A DNA stretch of 64,000 nt, from assembly GCA_019414565.1 (NCBI GenBank), contig DXLU01000031.1:1-64000 (forward strand). Reading direction: 5' to 3'. Origin of the DNA: Collinsella sp. Lineage in GTDB: Bacteria > Actinomycetota > Coriobacteriia > Coriobacteriales > Coriobacteriaceae. The position numbers and the translations under genes were made by a program. The notes under the pieces are model-generated. The model was not told where the DNA came from and searched no databases. It saw only the letters and a list, made by a program, of their open reading frames with translations. Of the stretch, positions 1 to 8,946 are shown in pieces. Numbering within the stretch: position 1 is the stretch's first letter; each line of letters opens with the position of its first letter.

Positions 1-60
1 TTTCATGCCGGGGGCTCCCAATGTTTTTATGTCCTGCTCATATCGTCTATGCCGGACAGA

Positions 61-77
61 TTGGGACTGTCCCCAAG
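61..77. repeat. Short GGGAC/GTCCC palindrome, partial REP-like unit
   Basis: TTGGGACTGTCCCCAA reads nearly the same on both strands and shares its GGGACTGTCCC core with the longer palindromes at 13111, 13507, 15361, 21594 and 25022. It is followed by CCAAGTGCC, as is the variant at 13226, so it is probably a degenerate member of the same family. It lies upstream of the first sensor kinase. No gene is supported in positions 1-144. Confidence 0.35.
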
Positions 78-144
78 TGCCAGGCGTTAGGCAGGCTGAG
101 CTGGTATCCTAATGCGGTACTGTCTCGACTCGATAGGATTGTAT

Positions 145-2949
145 GTGAAACCTTCCGCCGTCCTTCGCTTAGCTCTATATCGCACCCTAGCCGTCGCGCT
201 TGCCGCACTCACCGTGCTGAGCGCCGTCATGCCCACCCCGGCCTTTGCCGCCGACTCCGACCAGCAGGTCAAGACGGTCCGCGTTGGCTGGCTTGTCGAC
301 AACGCAGGTTTCCAGGAGGGCACGCCGGGCGAGCGCCTCTCGGGATGGGGTTATGAGTACCTCCAGACTCTCTCGTACTACACGAAGGGTTGGCAATACG
401 AATACGTTCCTGGCACTTTCACCGAGCTTTTGGACATGCTCGAGGCGGGCGAAATCGACCTCATGCCCAACATCTCGTATTCGGCAGAGCGCGAGCAGAA
501 GCTGCTTTTTTCCTCAAACCCCGAGGGCACCGAGCGCTACTACATCTACGCCAAGCCCGATCGCGACGATCTGGCCAAGGGTGACCCCCAAGCGCTCCAA
601 GGCCTCACCATCGGCTGCAACTCTGGCGTTATGCAAACCTTCGTCGGCCAGCAGTGGCTCGCCGACGAAGGCGTCACTTGTACTTATAAAGAAATCGACA
701 CCGGAAGCGCCCTCTTTGAGGCACTTTCAGACGGCGAGGTCGACGCCGTCATCATGAACGACACCATTTCGTCGCCCGATGCGTCGCCCATGTTCTACGT
801 AGGCTCGAGCGACTACTATTTTGCCGTCCCCAAAAGCCGCCCCGATCTGATGAACGACATCAACTCGGCCATGGCGGCAATCAACCGCACCAACCCGCGC
901 TACAACGACGAAGTCAAATCGAGCTACTCGGCCCAAAACAGCGGCTCGTCATTGCTCACCGGCGTCGAGCGCTCCTGGCTCAAAGCAAACGGCAACACCA
1001 TTACGCTCGGCTATCTGAAAAACCAACTTCCCTACTGCACGCAAAACGACGACGGCGAGATGGAAGGGTCGCTCGCCTCGCTTGCAACGACATTGCACGA
1101 CAAGTTTGGCATTACGGTTAAAACAGTCGCGTTCTCGAGCAACAAGCAAATGACCAAAGCCCTTTCCAAAGGAACCATCGATGTCGCGCTGCCGCTGTTT
1201 CGCGACTACTGGCTTGCCGAGCAAGGGGGAGCCGTCCAGTCAAACCCGATGGGAACGGTCTCCCTGACCGCCATTCACAGCAGCAACAACCTGGACGGCG
1301 ACCTTAAGAATATCGCTTGTACAGCGAATGCGATCGTCAACCGTTTTGAGCTCGAGAGCTTATTCCCCGATGCAACGGTAACCGAATTTCCGAATGCCGA
1401 CGAGGCGCTCAAAGCCTTCAATAAGGGGACGGCAAGTTGCATCATTGTCCCCAGCGCGCGCCTGCAAACTATCCGCGACGCCCACGACATCGAGGATTGC
1501 GAGACACAGGAACTCACCAACACGGCGCAACTATCGTGCTTGATTTCGCGCGGCAAACCCGAGCTGTTGGGAATCATTAATAAGGGCATCATCAATGCAG
1601 GCGAATCGCTCTCTGCAAGCAGCTATTCGCCTGCATCGTACTCCGCGCAAGAATCGGACACGTTCCGCTTTCTCTACCGCAACCGAACCGCCATTGCGAC
1701 CGCTATCATCTGCGTTTTGCTCGCCGGCATCGTCGTCCTTATCTGGTCGCTTCAACGCGCACAGCAGGAACGCCAGAAAGCCGACGCCGCCAACGCCGCC
1801 AAAACCGCTTTCCTCACGCGCATGAGCCACGATATCCGCACACCGCTCAACGGCATCCTGGGCCTTATCGAAATTGAGGAATTGAGAGAAGGCGACATGC
1901 AGGTCGCCCGGGAAAGCCGCGCCAAGGCGCGTGTTGCCGCCAACCACCTACTGTCGTTGATTAACGACATCCTCGAGATGGGCAGGATCGAGGAGTGCAA
2001 AGTGACGCTCGAGCACGAATCATTCAACCTCAAAGAGCTGTGCGACAATGCGCTCGTGCTGTGCAAGCTCCGCGCATCTGATCGTGGCATAACAATGCTC
2101 GACACCAGCGAGCCCTACGCTGTCGACCAATACATGATCGGCAGCCCCACCCATATTCGACAAATCCTCGTCAACCTGCTCGACAACAGCATCAAGTACA
2201 ACAAGCGCGGTGGCACCGTCACGTTCTCGTCGACTGTCAAACCGATCGATGACGAGCACGCAATGTTTTGCTTTAGCGTCTCGGATACCGGCATTGGCAT
2301 GTCGCCCGAGTTTCTTAAGCACATCTACGAACCGTTTGCCCAAGAAGGCAACGATGCCCGCAGTAAATTTCAGGGAACTGGCATGGGCATGCCGATCGTC
2401 AAATCGCTCATCGACATGATGGGCGGCACGATTGAGATTTCGAGCGAGGTTGGCGTGGGAAGTACGTTCAACGTCCAGATTCCGCTCGATATCGACAAGA
2501 ACCCTCAGGCAAGAGAAAGTGCAGACGAGCAGGCGATCAGCTGCTCGCTTGCCGGCATGAACGTTCTTTTGGCCGAAGACAACGAGCTCAATGCCGAAAT
2601 TGCCCAGGCCCTGCTCGAAAGCGAAGGCATCGTCGTAACTCGCGCCGCCGACGGCAACGAAGCGGTCGAACTATACACTAGTCGTCCCGCCGGCAGCTTC
2701 GATGCGATCCTGATGGACATCATGATGCCGGGTATGGATGGCTACGAGGCAACTCGCGCGATTCGCCTGAGCGAGAAGGCCGATGCAGCCGACATCCCCA
2801 TCATCGCGCTCACCGCCAATGCCTTTGCCGAGGACGCCAAGGCGGCACACGATGCCGGCATGAACGCCCATCTGCCCAAACCGCTCGACTTTAACAAGCT
2901 CAAAAACATCCTCGCCCGCATCAAGAAAAACGGAACTGTTTCGCTATAG
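145..2949 (+). CDS. Hybrid sensor histidine kinase with two periplasmic-binding-protein input domains
   Basis: This membrane hybrid kinase probably senses a small solute outside the cell. A signal peptide ends near residue 36 (TPAFA|ADS). Two SBP_bac_3-like domains span about 40-265 and 270-490, with a membrane segment near 513-537. The HisKA motif MSHDIRTPLNG places the phosphorylated His near residue 562. A HATPase domain with GTGMGMPIVKS follows, then a receiver domain with MDIMMPGMDG (Asp near 858). I chose the GTG at 145 because AGGA sits 6 nt upstream and the product then begins with a clean signal peptide; an ATG at 112 is the alternative. No output domain is present, so a partner phosphorelay protein is likely. 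The ligand is unknown. Confidence 0.9.
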   Translation: MKPSAVLRLALYRTLAVALAALTVLSAVMPTPAFAADSDQQVKTVRVGWLVDNAGFQEGTPGERLSGWGYEYLQTLSYYTKGWQYEYVPGTFTELLDMLEAGEIDLMPNISYSAEREQKLLFSSNPEGTERYYIYAKPDRDDLAKGDPQALQGLTIGCNSGVMQTFVGQQWLADEGVTCTYKEIDTGSALFEALSDGEVDAVIMNDTISSPDASPMFYVGSSDYYFAVPKSRPDLMNDINSAMAAINRTNPRYNDEVKSSYSAQNSGSSLLTGVERSWLKANGNTITLGYLKNQLPYCTQNDDGEMEGSLASLATTLHDKFGITVKTVAFSSNKQMTKALSKGTIDVALPLFRDYWLAEQGGAVQSNPMGTVSLTAIHSSNNLDGDLKNIACTANAIVNRFELESLFPDATVTEFPNADEALKAFNKGTASCIIVPSARLQTIRDAHDIEDCETQELTNTAQLSCLISRGKPELLGIINKGIINAGESLSASSYSPASYSAQESDTFRFLYRNRTAIATAIICVLLAGIVVLIWSLQRAQQERQKADAANAAKTAFLTRMSHDIRTPLNGILGLIEIEELREGDMQVARESRAKARVAANHLLSLINDILEMGRIEECKVTLEHESFNLKELCDNALVLCKLRASDRGITMLDTSEPYAVDQYMIGSPTHIRQILVNLLDNSIKYNKRGGTVTFSSTVKPIDDEHAMFCFSVSDTGIGMSPEFLKHIYEPFAQEGNDARSKFQGTGMGMPIVKSLIDMMGGTIEISSEVGVGSTFNVQIPLDIDKNPQARESADEQAISCSLAGMNVLLAEDNELNAEIAQALLESEGIVVTRAADGNEAVELYTSRPAGSFDAILMDIMMPGMDGYEATRAIRLSEKADAADIPIIALTANAFAEDAKAAHDAGMNAHLPKPLDFNKLKNILARIKKNGTVSL

Positions 2950-2991
2950 TTTGTGCTCACCCACCATGCACAGTTAGAAAGGAAGCCAACG

Positions 2992-3471
2992 ATGTTTAGG
3001 CCCCTGCGTCGAAAGAAACGCGCCATCACTGACGAGGAAGCACGTGAACTGCTGACCACCTGCAAGCGCGGCGTCTTTGCCGTCAACGGCGACGATGGCT
3101 ACCCGTATGCCATTCCCGTCAACTACTTCTTTGACACCGAGCACGACAAGATTTATTTCCATGGCGCCAAGGCTGGCCACAAGGTCGATTCACTCAGGCG
3201 TGATGACAAAGTCTGCTTTACCGTTTACGGCAACGAGTGGTACAAGGACGATGACTGGGCTCCCTATGTTATGAGTACCGTGGTCTTTGGCCGTTGCCGT
3301 CTGGTAGATGAGACACCTGCGTTTATCGAGGACAAAGTCCGCCAGCTCGCGCTTAAGTATTACCCTTCCGCCGAAGAAGTCGAGGAGGAAATCGCCAAAG
3401 ACATCAAGGGCGTCCAACTCTACGAGATTTCGATTGAGCATCTTTGCGGCAAGCAGATCCATGAAAAGTAA
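2992..3471 (+). CDS. PNPOx-like FMN-binding protein (NimA-type family)
   Basis: A 159-aa split-barrel flavoprotein of the pyridoxamine-5'-phosphate oxidase-like superfamily, close to the 5-nitroimidazole-resistance (Nim) group. Visible landmarks are the N-terminal LLTTCKRGVFAVNGDDGYPYAIP strand region (given here only as its start and end, LLTTCKRG and YPYAIP), the VNYFFD segment and IYFHGAKAGHKVDSL, which resembles the FMN-phosphate-binding part of the family. The start is the ATG at 2992, preceded by GAAAGGAAG; an upstream in-frame start at 2953 lacks a ribosome binding site. It follows the sensor kinase by 42 nt and may be cotranscribed. A bidirectional terminator follows. The family assignment is firm, the substrate is not. 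Confidence 0.85.
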   Translation: MFRPLRRKKRAITDEEARELLTTCKRGVFAVNGDDGYPYAIPVNYFFDTEHDKIYFHGAKAGHKVDSLRRDDKVCFTVYGNEWYKDDDWAPYVMSTVVFGRCRLVDETPAFIEDKVRQLALKYYPSAEEVEEEIAKDIKGVQLYEISIEHLCGKQIHEK

Positions 3472-3498
3472 GCCCAAAAACAGGTCCTACAAATAGCA

Positions 3499-3538
3499 AA
3501 ATGGCTCGGTTCCAACCAGTATTGGAACCGAGCCATTT
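3499..3538. terminator. Bidirectional Rho-independent terminator
   Basis: A 17-bp perfect stem (AAATGGCTCGGTTCCAA pairing with its complement across a 6-nt loop) lies between two convergent genes. The A/T-rich ends of the stem provide the U-run in both directions. Confidence 0.85.
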
Positions 3539-3540
3539 GT

Positions 3541-5733
3541 TTATGAAGCGTCGGCGGCTATGTGCGCAAGCGCCTCAACGAGATCCTGAGAACTCACGGG
3601 TTTGCTCAGATGCGCGTTCATGCCCGCCTCGCGCGAAAGCCTACGGTCGTCGGCAAAGGCATTGGCGCTCACGGCGATAATCGGCGTGGTCGCGGCGTCC
3701 TCGCGATCGAGCGCTCGAATCAGACGCGTGGCCTCAAGGCCATCGATGCCGGGCATCATGATGTCCATCAATACCACGTCGTACTCGTGCGGCGCGCTCG
3801 CGGCAAACGTCTCGACGGCAGACTCGCCATCTTTGACATGTGTCACGACGGCACCGGCGCGGTCGAGCGTAAACTGTGCGATCTCGGCATTCAGGTCGTT
3901 ATCCTCTACGAGCAAAACGCGCAGGCCCTGGAGCACGTCGCTGTCGCCTGCATCCACGCGAACTGCCTGGGGAATCTCGGAACTCTTGCACTTCTCAAAC
4001 GGCAGGCAAATGGTAAACGTCGTCCCCTGCCCCAAGGCGCTCGTAAAGCTCATGGTTCCGCCCATAAGCTCGACCAACTGTTTGGCAATAGACGCGCCCA
4101 GGCCAGTTCCCGATGAAGCGCCTTCCACCTGTTGTTCCTCGCGGCTGAACGGCTCGTAGAGGTGCTGTTGAAACTCCTCGCTCATGCCAATGCCGTTATC
4201 GGCGATCGTGTATTCATAGACGGGGACACCGTCCACCGGCTCCACCTCGCGGCATGTCAGGCGAACATAGCCGCCCTGGCGGTTGTACTTGACGGCATTA
4301 CCGGCAATATTGAGCAACAGACGCTTGAGGTGCGTCACGCTCACCCGGGCATAGGGATGATCAAGAGTCCGTTGGTCGCAGATAATTGTCACCAGGCGCT
4401 CCTCGGCCTGGCGCTCCAGGATATCGCACACCTCACGGTTGAGGGCCACCATATCTGTAGGCACGAGATTCAGGTCGACCTGCCCGCTCTCCAAGCGGCT
4501 CATATCGAGTGCCTCGTTCGCAAGGTCGAGCAGCAGTCCCGACGCCGTCCAGATCTTTGAGCGGCACTCAGTCTGCTTTTGCAAGTCGTCCGCGTTGGCA
4601 TTGCCCACCTCGACCATACCGCGAATGCCGTTGATGGGCGTGCGCAGGTCGTGACTCATACGACGCAAAAACTCCGTCTTTGCAGAGTTGGCAGACGAAG
4701 CTTCGCGCGCTGCCTTTGCCAGCTTGTCGCCATAGCCGCGCTCCTGCAGCAACAGGTCGGTCAAGTGTTGGTGCTCGGCACGGCGGCGCATCATCACAAC
4801 AGCGGCCATGGCGCCGCCGTAGAGCGCCAACACGCTGGCAACAACAGCAGCGACGGTCTCGAAGTAACGCCGCGCGGGGGCATAGGTGTACACGTAGAAT
4901 GTGCGCGCTTTACCAAATGTGCCCAGATACCACTCGCCGTTGGCGTTGACCAATCTGACCCTACCAGCCAGGCAACGCTCCTTGATACCGTCGACAATGG
5001 CGGCATCCGTCGCAGGCAACTCGAACACGCCCGACATGGTGGGCTCGACAGCGTTGGTCGCAACGACCTTGCCATCGTTTTCGATCACGATATCGCCGCT
5101 ATCGATGGTCTCGTAACCATCGAGCAAGCTCTGCAACTTGAGCGTATTGCTCGCGACCGCCTTGGCGCTCTGGTGCCTCACCGCGACAACAATGCCCTCG
5201 CCGTCTCGCCGGGCCACGCAGCCAATGTCTGCGACCGAATCATCCGCAAGCGTAATGCGAGCGGTATAGGACTTAAGCGGATGGGCTGCCACCTCCAGCA
5301 CAGGCGTCTCTTTGAGATTCGCGGCGAGCGACTCGTAGCTCACGTTATCCGTCGAGGACTCGGACACCAAGTTGCCCGATGCGTCCGTCACGATCAGCGC
5401 TGTCACATTAAACTGATCAGCATATTGCTCTAACGTAGCGTTATCCGCCGAGGCATCGCGCTCCATATCGCGCGCTACCTCTCCGGCAATCTCCATAACG
5501 CGAATCAGATTTTTAGTCGCATAGGCGCTGTTGAACGCATCGTAGGAAAGGCTCTGTGTCGCCACGTAATCGACAACGTCGGAAAAGCGCTGCTCGGCTT
5601 GGGCCGTCGTGTAACCGTAGCTCGTCATGCCGGCAGCAGCCGAGAGTGCTATCCCCAACAGGGCGGCAAGGAGCCATGCCAGGGCCGAACGGTCGCCCCG
5701 CTTCTCTGTGGTGTGGTCGGGTGCATCGATCAC
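3541..5733 (-). CDS. Hybrid sensor histidine kinase with extracellular Cache-like domain
   Basis: A 730-aa membrane kinase. An N-terminal membrane helix (WLLAALLGIALSAAAG) is followed by an extracellular region of about 250 residues of Cache type and a second helix near 290-315. MSHDLRTPING places the phosphorylated His at about 361. An HATPase domain (GTGLGASIAKQLVELMGG) and a C-terminal receiver domain with MDIMMPGIDG (Asp about 657) follow. The GTG start overlaps the stop of the upstream binding-protein gene (GTGA), so the two are translationally coupled. The bound lipoprotein may therefore present ligand to this kinase. It is similar in layout to the kinase at 145 but has a different input domain. 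Confidence 0.9.
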   Translation of the reverse strand: MIDAPDHTTEKRGDRSALAWLLAALLGIALSAAAGMTSYGYTTAQAEQRFSDVVDYVATQSLSYDAFNSAYATKNLIRVMEIAGEVARDMERDASADNATLEQYADQFNVTALIVTDASGNLVSESSTDNVSYESLAANLKETPVLEVAAHPLKSYTARITLADDSVADIGCVARRDGEGIVVAVRHQSAKAVASNTLKLQSLLDGYETIDSGDIVIENDGKVVATNAVEPTMSGVFELPATDAAIVDGIKERCLAGRVRLVNANGEWYLGTFGKARTFYVYTYAPARRYFETVAAVVASVLALYGGAMAAVVMMRRRAEHQHLTDLLLQERGYGDKLAKAAREASSANSAKTEFLRRMSHDLRTPINGIRGMVEVGNANADDLQKQTECRSKIWTASGLLLDLANEALDMSRLESGQVDLNLVPTDMVALNREVCDILERQAEERLVTIICDQRTLDHPYARVSVTHLKRLLLNIAGNAVKYNRQGGYVRLTCREVEPVDGVPVYEYTIADNGIGMSEEFQQHLYEPFSREEQQVEGASSGTGLGASIAKQLVELMGGTMSFTSALGQGTTFTICLPFEKCKSSEIPQAVRVDAGDSDVLQGLRVLLVEDNDLNAEIAQFTLDRAGAVVTHVKDGESAVETFAASAPHEYDVVLMDIMMPGIDGLEATRLIRALDREDAATTPIIAVSANAFADDRRLSREAGMNAHLSKPVSSQDLVEALAHIAADAS

Positions 5734-6599
5734 GACAGGCCCTCCATATTCAAAAAGGGCGAAGGGTCATCAAAATACTTTGACACCAGGCGCTCCATGG
5801 TGCCATCGGCAAGCATTTCTTGGTAGGCATGGGTGAGCTTAACGTCGATGCCGCGTGTGTCGTTGATATCGAAAGCGGTGCCCAAACCAACCTCTAGCAG
5901 CGGCTCAGACAAAATGCGATACGTCACGCCATAGTCTTTTTCGTAGGTGAGCAGCGAGGACTCATGCGCGGCGATGGCATCGACTAGGCCCTCGACAAGC
6001 GCCGGGTTCAGGTACGAGCGGTCCGAAAAGCTGTAGAGCTCCTTGATTTGTGGAACGTTTTCATTGATGTGATTGAGCAGAATCGATTCAGGCTTGGTGG
6101 TGGACTGGACCGCCACGACCTTACCCTCAAGATCGGCGAGCGTGTAGATATCGCTTTCGGGATCGACGGCAACCACCTGTCGACTCGCAAGGTACGGGCC
6201 GGCCCAGCGATATTCGTTTTCGCGGCCCGTCATACTAAAGCTGCCCATGACGCAGTCGAGCTCGCCGCTCGCCAGCAGTTCTTTCTTCTTTTCCCAGTCG
6301 ATCAGCTGGTATTTTGGCTTGTAACCAATGCGGGCCAAAGCCTCGGTCAAAATCTCGACATCCAGGCCGACAATATTGCCGTACTCGTCGCTATACACAA
6401 ACGGCGGATAGAGGTCGCTGCCGACGTTGAGCGTCTTAAGGTTGTCGTCTTTGACCTGCGAGGCGGCTGCGCCTTCTGATGCAGACGCCGCGGCCCCATC
6501 ATTCAACCCGGAACAGCCAGCTATCGCCACGACAAAGGCGCCCACCACTGCAAGCGCAACAAACAACGATATGGCGGCCGAGCGACGAGGTCTTTTCAT
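5730..6599 (-). CDS. Substrate-binding lipoprotein, amino-acid type (SBP_bac_3)
   Basis: A 289-aa family 3 solute-binding lipoprotein. The N terminus MKRPRRSAAISLF leads into a hydrophobic helix and the lipobox VAIAGC, so it should be lipid-anchored outside the membrane. The ligand-binding fold is visible from LNVGSDLYPPFVYSDEYGN onward (VGLDVEIL, TGRENEYRWAGPY). The start at 6599 fits the lipoprotein signal and has GGAG upstream; the longer frame to 6740 gives no signal peptide. No ABC permease lies nearby. Instead it overlaps the hybrid kinase by 4 nt, which suggests that it serves sensing rather than transport; that role is inferred. Confidence 0.88.
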   Translation of the reverse strand: MKRPRRSAAISLFVALAVVGAFVVAIAGCSGLNDGAAASASEGAAASQVKDDNLKTLNVGSDLYPPFVYSDEYGNIVGLDVEILTEALARIGYKPKYQLIDWEKKKELLASGELDCVMGSFSMTGRENEYRWAGPYLASRQVVAVDPESDIYTLADLEGKVVAVQSTTKPESILLNHINENVPQIKELYSFSDRSYLNPALVEGLVDAIAAHESSLLTYEKDYGVTYRILSEPLLEVGLGTAFDINDTRGIDVKLTHAYQEMLADGTMERLVSKYFDDPSPFLNMEGLS

Positions 6600-6740
6600 C
6601 GAGCTCCAGACGATCCTGTTTACAGACTCAAGAGCTGAATAATAGCAGACAAAACCGCGCTTGCGCTCAATGGTTACAGATGCTTTACCATACGGGGCCT
6701 TCCAGCCAATCTGGCAGACAGCCCCGCATGCAGCGCTCAC

Positions 6741-7955
6741 TTACCGTGCATTAAAAACGTAGCGGTCCAAGCGGTCGCACGCTTCCCTTACACGCGAAAG
6801 CGGCAGCGCCAGATTCACGCGAATGTGGCAGGGTCCGTGGAACGGACGGCCGTCCTGATACCCCACGCCCACACGCGCGCCCTCGTCGAGTAGCCACTGA
6901 ATATCGCGCCCATGCACGCGGCACCACTCCGTGCAATCCAGGAACACCATATAGGTGCCCTGCGGGCGCGAATAGGACACGCCCTCAAAATGCTCGTCCA
7001 CGTAATCGCAGAAGTAGTCAATGTTGCCCTCGATGACCTCGTTAAGCTCATCGAGCCACTCGTAGCCCTGCGGCTGGTAGGCGCCGATAAGCGCATGCAT
7101 CGAAAGGACGTTCATCTCGTTGTAGTGGGTCTTATTGGACACGGCGCACAAGCGATCGCGCAGCGTCTCGTTATAGATGATGTGGTAGCTGCCGACCAGG
7201 CCCGCCAGGTTAAACGTCTTGCTCGGCGCATAGAGGGCGACCGTGCGCATGCGGGCATCTTCGCTTACCGACTGCGTCGGGATATGCTTGTGACCGGGCA
7301 AGATGATGTCGGACCAGATCTCGTCCGAGACCACCACGCAATCGTGCTGGCGATAGATGTCCATGGCGTGCTCGATCTCATCGCGCTCCCATACGCGGCC
7401 GCAGGGGTTATGCGGCGAGCAGAACACCGCGGCATGGACGTGGTTTTGGGTGAGTTTGCGCTCCATATCCTCAAAGTCCATGCGCCACACGCCCTGGTCG
7501 TCGAGCTTAAGCGGGCTGTGGACAATGCGATAGCCCGCCGCTTCGATGGACTTGGTAAAGCCGATATAGGTTGGGCTGTGGACCAGCACCGCATCGCCCG
7601 GCTGGACATACGCCCGCAGCGTCGACACGACACCGCCCAGCACGCCGTTTTCGTAGCCGATATGCTCCGGGAGCAGGCCCTCGACGCCATTACGGCGGCT
7701 CTGCCATTCGATGATGCGGTCGAAGTACTCGTCGCGCGGATCGAAATAGCCAAACATGGGATGCTGGGCGCGCTGAATGATGTGCTCCTGGACCGTGGGC
7801 ACCGTGGCAAAGTTCATGTCCGCCACCCACATGGGGATGCGGTCGAAGCCCTCGTCGGGCGCGTTCGGAGCCATTCCGGGGATCTCGCCCCAGGAGTCAA
7901 CGGCGATGGCGTCCATGCCGTGGCGGTCGATAAGCGAAGTAAAGTCGTATTTCAT
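6741..7955 (-). CDS. PLP-dependent aminotransferase, MalY/PatB family (cystathionine beta-lyase type)
   Basis: A 404-aa fold-type I PLP enzyme. The N terminus DRHGMDAIAVDSW and PMWVADMNFATVP are typical of the MalY/PatB C-S lyase group. The cofactor lysine lies in YAPSKTFNLAG (about residue 246), and the NPCGRVW and SDEIWSDI motifs hold the Asn and Asp that contact PLP. The expected reaction is alpha,beta-elimination of cystathionine or cysteine to pyruvate, ammonia and a thiol. The start at 7955 has GGGAGCTCAGC upstream. It stands alone on the minus strand. Confidence 0.9.
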   Translation of the reverse strand: MKYDFTSLIDRHGMDAIAVDSWGEIPGMAPNAPDEGFDRIPMWVADMNFATVPTVQEHIIQRAQHPMFGYFDPRDEYFDRIIEWQSRRNGVEGLLPEHIGYENGVLGGVVSTLRAYVQPGDAVLVHSPTYIGFTKSIEAAGYRIVHSPLKLDDQGVWRMDFEDMERKLTQNHVHAAVFCSPHNPCGRVWERDEIEHAMDIYRQHDCVVVSDEIWSDIILPGHKHIPTQSVSEDARMRTVALYAPSKTFNLAGLVGSYHIIYNETLRDRLCAVSNKTHYNEMNVLSMHALIGAYQPQGYEWLDELNEVIEGNIDYFCDYVDEHFEGVSYSRPQGTYMVFLDCTEWCRVHGRDIQWLLDEGARVGVGYQDGRPFHGPCHIRVNLALPLSRVREACDRLDRYVFNAR

Positions 7956-8068
7956 GCTGAGCTCCCGTGCAAAGCGGATTGTTTTGGTAGGCGTTATTGT
8001 CCACCAGCGTGGGCGATTTTGTCATGAGGGTTTGGCGTTGAATTTGGCGGGCGCCGGCGAATGGCCGG

Positions 8069-8806
8069 CTAGTCCCGCGCGTCGTTGACGGCGATTACCG
8101 TCAACCTGGTTCCATCAACCGTAAAGGATATGTCGAGCCCAGCGTAAGCCAGATGGTAGACGCGGTTTGGCTCGTGTTTGCTACCCGCGCGGCGAGGATC
8201 TTGACGAAGGACCTCTATCAAGCCGGGGAGCTTTGCGGGCGGAATCATATCCTGCAGCGCTTGCGGGAACTCGATATCGAGCTCTTGCCACGGAGCATCC
8301 TCAATCCAGCCGCCGGTCGCATCCGGGTGGCAGTCCGCAAACGGAATGTAGGGCTTAATGTCGTAGATGGGCGTGCCGTCGCGCAGATCGGCCCCTAGCA
8401 CATGGATGATTGGGCCATCGTCGGTAAGCTCGACATGATCGAGTTTGACGCAGGTAAGCCCAATGGGATTAGGGCGAAACGGGCTGCGCGTGGCAAACAC
8501 GCCCACGCGCTCGGCTCCACCCAGGCGCGGCGGGCGCACGGTTTTCGACCATTTTGCGTTGGTGCCGGACCTGTCCTGTGTTTTAGCGTCGACGGCAATA
8601 TCTTTAGCCGTGCCGCCGGGCGTGCCGTTTTCGAAGCGCCAGAGCAGCCATAGGTGAGAGAAGGAGTCCAGGCCCTCAACCGCTGCATTGGAGGTAAATT
8701 CCGGCTCAAAAACGATGCGTCCCTGCAGATGGGGCGCCAAAAAACTGTTGCGCGGAATGTCGAACTTCTGCGGCAGGTCGGTATGTATGCGTGCAATAGG
8801 TTCCAT
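8069..8806 (-). CDS. trmO: tRNA (N6-threonylcarbamoyladenosine-37-N6)-methyltransferase TrmO
   Basis: A 245-aa SAM-dependent enzyme of the TrmO (YaeB/VirR) family, which methylates t6A37 in tRNA(Thr). The diagnostic segment TRSPFRPNPIGLTCVKL is present, together with the N-terminal PIARIHTDLPQKF strand and RDGTPIYDIKPYIPFAD. The C-terminal extension after about residue 150 matches the bacterial family. I place the start at the ATG at 8806 (MEPIARIHT), where the conserved fold begins; no strong ribosome binding site is visible, and an in-frame ATG at 8815 is an alternative. Confidence 0.88.
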   Translation of the reverse strand: MEPIARIHTDLPQKFDIPRNSFLAPHLQGRIVFEPEFTSNAAVEGLDSFSHLWLLWRFENGTPGGTAKDIAVDAKTQDRSGTNAKWSKTVRPPRLGGAERVGVFATRSPFRPNPIGLTCVKLDHVELTDDGPIIHVLGADLRDGTPIYDIKPYIPFADCHPDATGGWIEDAPWQELDIEFPQALQDMIPPAKLPGLIEVLRQDPRRAGSKHEPNRVYHLAYAGLDISFTVDGTRLTVIAVNDARD

Positions 8807-8946
8807 GCCGGTCATTGTACGGCACAGGCGCGCGGGGCGCAGGCTGCGATTCTCTCTCATCGTCATCTGCATGCAACCAACGGTTGCTTGGAAGGACATC
8901 GGCTGCCGCGTATGCTTAAGCCAACAAGCACCAGAAAGGAGCCGTC

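Noticed and set aside
6912..8027. 371-codon plus-strand open frame
   Set aside because: Antisense to the PatB/MalY aminotransferase, whose motifs are intact.
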